Source of the DNA: Nitrosomonas sp. Is79A3
Lineage (GTDB): Bacteria > Pseudomonadota > Gammaproteobacteria > Burkholderiales > Nitrosomonadaceae
DNA: 64,000 nucleotides
Direction: 5' to 3'
Assembly (NCBI RefSeq): GCF_000219585.1
Contig: NC_015731.1
Location: forward strand, 3,472,001-3,536,000
Shown here piece by piece: positions 63,262 to 64,000 of this stretch. A program made the translations under genes and the position numbers. The first letter of the stretch is position 1. The number at the start of each line of letters is the position of its first letter. The notes beneath the pieces are model-generated. The model was not told the origin of the DNA and did not search any database. It saw only the letters and a list, made by a program, of their open reading frames with translations.

Positions 63262-63540
63262 AGTAACCGCACGACTGCGCAATTTGGCGGCACTGGCTAT
63301 CCGTATGCCGTGGCAACGGATAGTAATCGCCTGCAAAATGTTGCCGGACCGGTTACCAAGACTTACAGCTATGACGCAGCCGGTAATCCGTTGAACGATG
63401 ACGCCACTACTTTTACCTGGAATGCCGCTGGCAAACTCTCGACAACCGTCAAGAACGCCAAAACGCATAACTATAAATACAACGCACTGAATCAGCGCAT
63501 CGCCAAGAATGTCCGTTGAGTTCCAAGTTTTTCCTCTTCT
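63262..63540 (+). pseudogene. Displaced RHS core fragment (copy 2), frameshifted
   Basis: Copy of 61439-61718 starting inside the RHS core at SNRTTAQFGGTG with no start codon of its own. Near its end one base is missing relative to the main gene (GGT becomes GT about 63510), so the frame stops at a TGA just after KNVR. A new tip is not present. This is the remains of an orphan RHS cassette, as seen when toxin tips are exchanged by recombination. Confidence 0.88.
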
Positions 63541-63613
63541 CCCATATTCAAAAATCAAGTATGCGAGTATTTTTCCCAACTAATGAAGTAATACTAAACA
63601 GAGATAATTGCTT

Positions 63614-64000
63614 ATGCGCAAAAAATTAAAAATAAATCAACTTTTGCTGATTTTTACACTTCAGTTTTGTTTATTCAGTATTGTTCTTGCAAATGATGAC
63701 AACGAATTGATACGCTTCGAGAGAGAACTGTTCACACCTCAAGCACTGAGCCATTTTGGTATGGGTGTAGATCGTTTCAAATCTCTTACTTCTGTACAAA
63801 AACGTGATTTATTGGAAGCAAGACAAATACTTACTTCATTTATTAAGCCTATACAAAACCCTGATGTCGATTTATCGCAATTTTTAGGACAGGAATTTCT
63901 TGCTCGGTATAAAACTAGAAATGAATTACTGTCGAAGCTTCTTGATCCAGAAACTGAAATCTTTGTTACCGCTGTTACGGACTTCGAACTTCAACAAAAT
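63614..64000 (+). CDS. Secreted protein, truncated by window end
   Basis: 129 codons are present, with the frame open to the window end. A Sec signal peptide (QLLLIFTLQFCLFSIVLA) is followed by a helical mature part (ELIRFERELFTPQALSHFGM, LLEARQILTSFI). No family recognised. Directly after the displaced RHS fragment, it could be the immunity protein of a lost toxin tip. The start ATG has only a weak ribosome site. Confidence 0.55.
   Translation, partial: MRKKLKINQLLLIFTLQFCLFSIVLANDDNELIRFERELFTPQALSHFGMGVDRFKSLTSVQKRDLLEARQILTSFIKPIQNPDVDLSQFLGQEFLARYKTRNELLSKLLDPETEIFVTAVTDFELQQN

Noticed and set aside
1..64000. CRISPR arrays, phage genes or an origin of replication.
   Set aside because: No regular short repeat array, phage structural genes or DnaA-box cluster was seen.

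Overview
The window reads like the chromosome of a free-living Gram-negative betaproteobacterium, most likely a member of the Nitrosomonadaceae (Nitrosomonas type). This rests on the LolCD pair, the YdbH-YnbE-YdbL operon, the Cca/Slt/GdhA housekeeping block, a TackOD1-like regulator, secreted RTX and cupredoxin proteins, and several IS remnants. No amo, hao or rRNA gene is present, so the family assignment is inference. I recognised no tRNA, rRNA or CRISPR array. Both ends cut through genes. Layout: 1-6.7 kb holds a truncated subtilase, a two-helix K+ channel, a YiiX-type papain-like hydrolase and a very large MASE1-PAS-GGDEF-EAL protein. 7-11.6 kb holds lolC-lolD-ABC exporter and a Crp/Fnr regulator. 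11.7-15 kb is a plastic spot: a complete IS5-type element with visible inverted repeats, a membrane-anchored receiver-like protein, an RlpA lipoprotein and the frameshifted tail of an agmatinase gene. 15-21 kb (minus strand) is a tightly overlapping four-gene operon that looks like a c-di-GMP-linked exopolysaccharide synthesis and export machine: TackOD1/degenerate GGDEF regulator, BcsA-like glycosyltransferase, a TolC-like protein fused to a glycosidase-like barrel, and an HlyD-type adaptor. 21.2-22.1 kb is a broken IS21 istA. 22-25.5 kb is a compact module of ECF sigma factor, anti-sigma factor and subtilase, preceded by a TorF-type porin. The anti-sigma factor ends in a periplasmic domain that resembles a subtilase propeptide, which suggests a protease-sensing switch. 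26-35.7 kb (plus strand) carries a secreted cupredoxin/beta-propeller protein, a small acidic RTX-like protein with a strong terminator, then a P-loop NTPase, ABC exporter, alpha/beta hydrolase, OprP-type porin, SRPBCC protein and O-methyltransferase. I know no described pathway with this gene set. 35.8-48.2 kb is mostly minus strand: a DUF3482 GTPase and its DUF2868 membrane partner, a glutamine amidotransferase, a YoeB/YefM toxin-antitoxin pair, a DUF4062-nSTAND-FGE conflict-type protein, an unknown membrane protein, a CYTH-like protein, a YdjM-like hydrolase and a PhoD-like phosphatase. 48.4-57.8 kb contains ydbH-ynbE-ydbL (envelope lipid homeostasis), an RTX protein, cca, slt and gdhA. 58.2-64 kb is a polymorphic toxin locus: an RHS protein with a C-terminal tip resembling Tlde1-type L,D-transpeptidase-fold toxins, an adjacent gene for a signal-peptide-bearing probable immunity protein, a displaced and frameshifted copy of part of the RHS core, and a further secreted protein cut by the window end. 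The three most interesting systems are the sigma/anti-sigma/subtilase switch, the RHS-Tlde1-like locus with its orphan fragment, and the polysaccharide operon with the TolC-glycosidase fusion.
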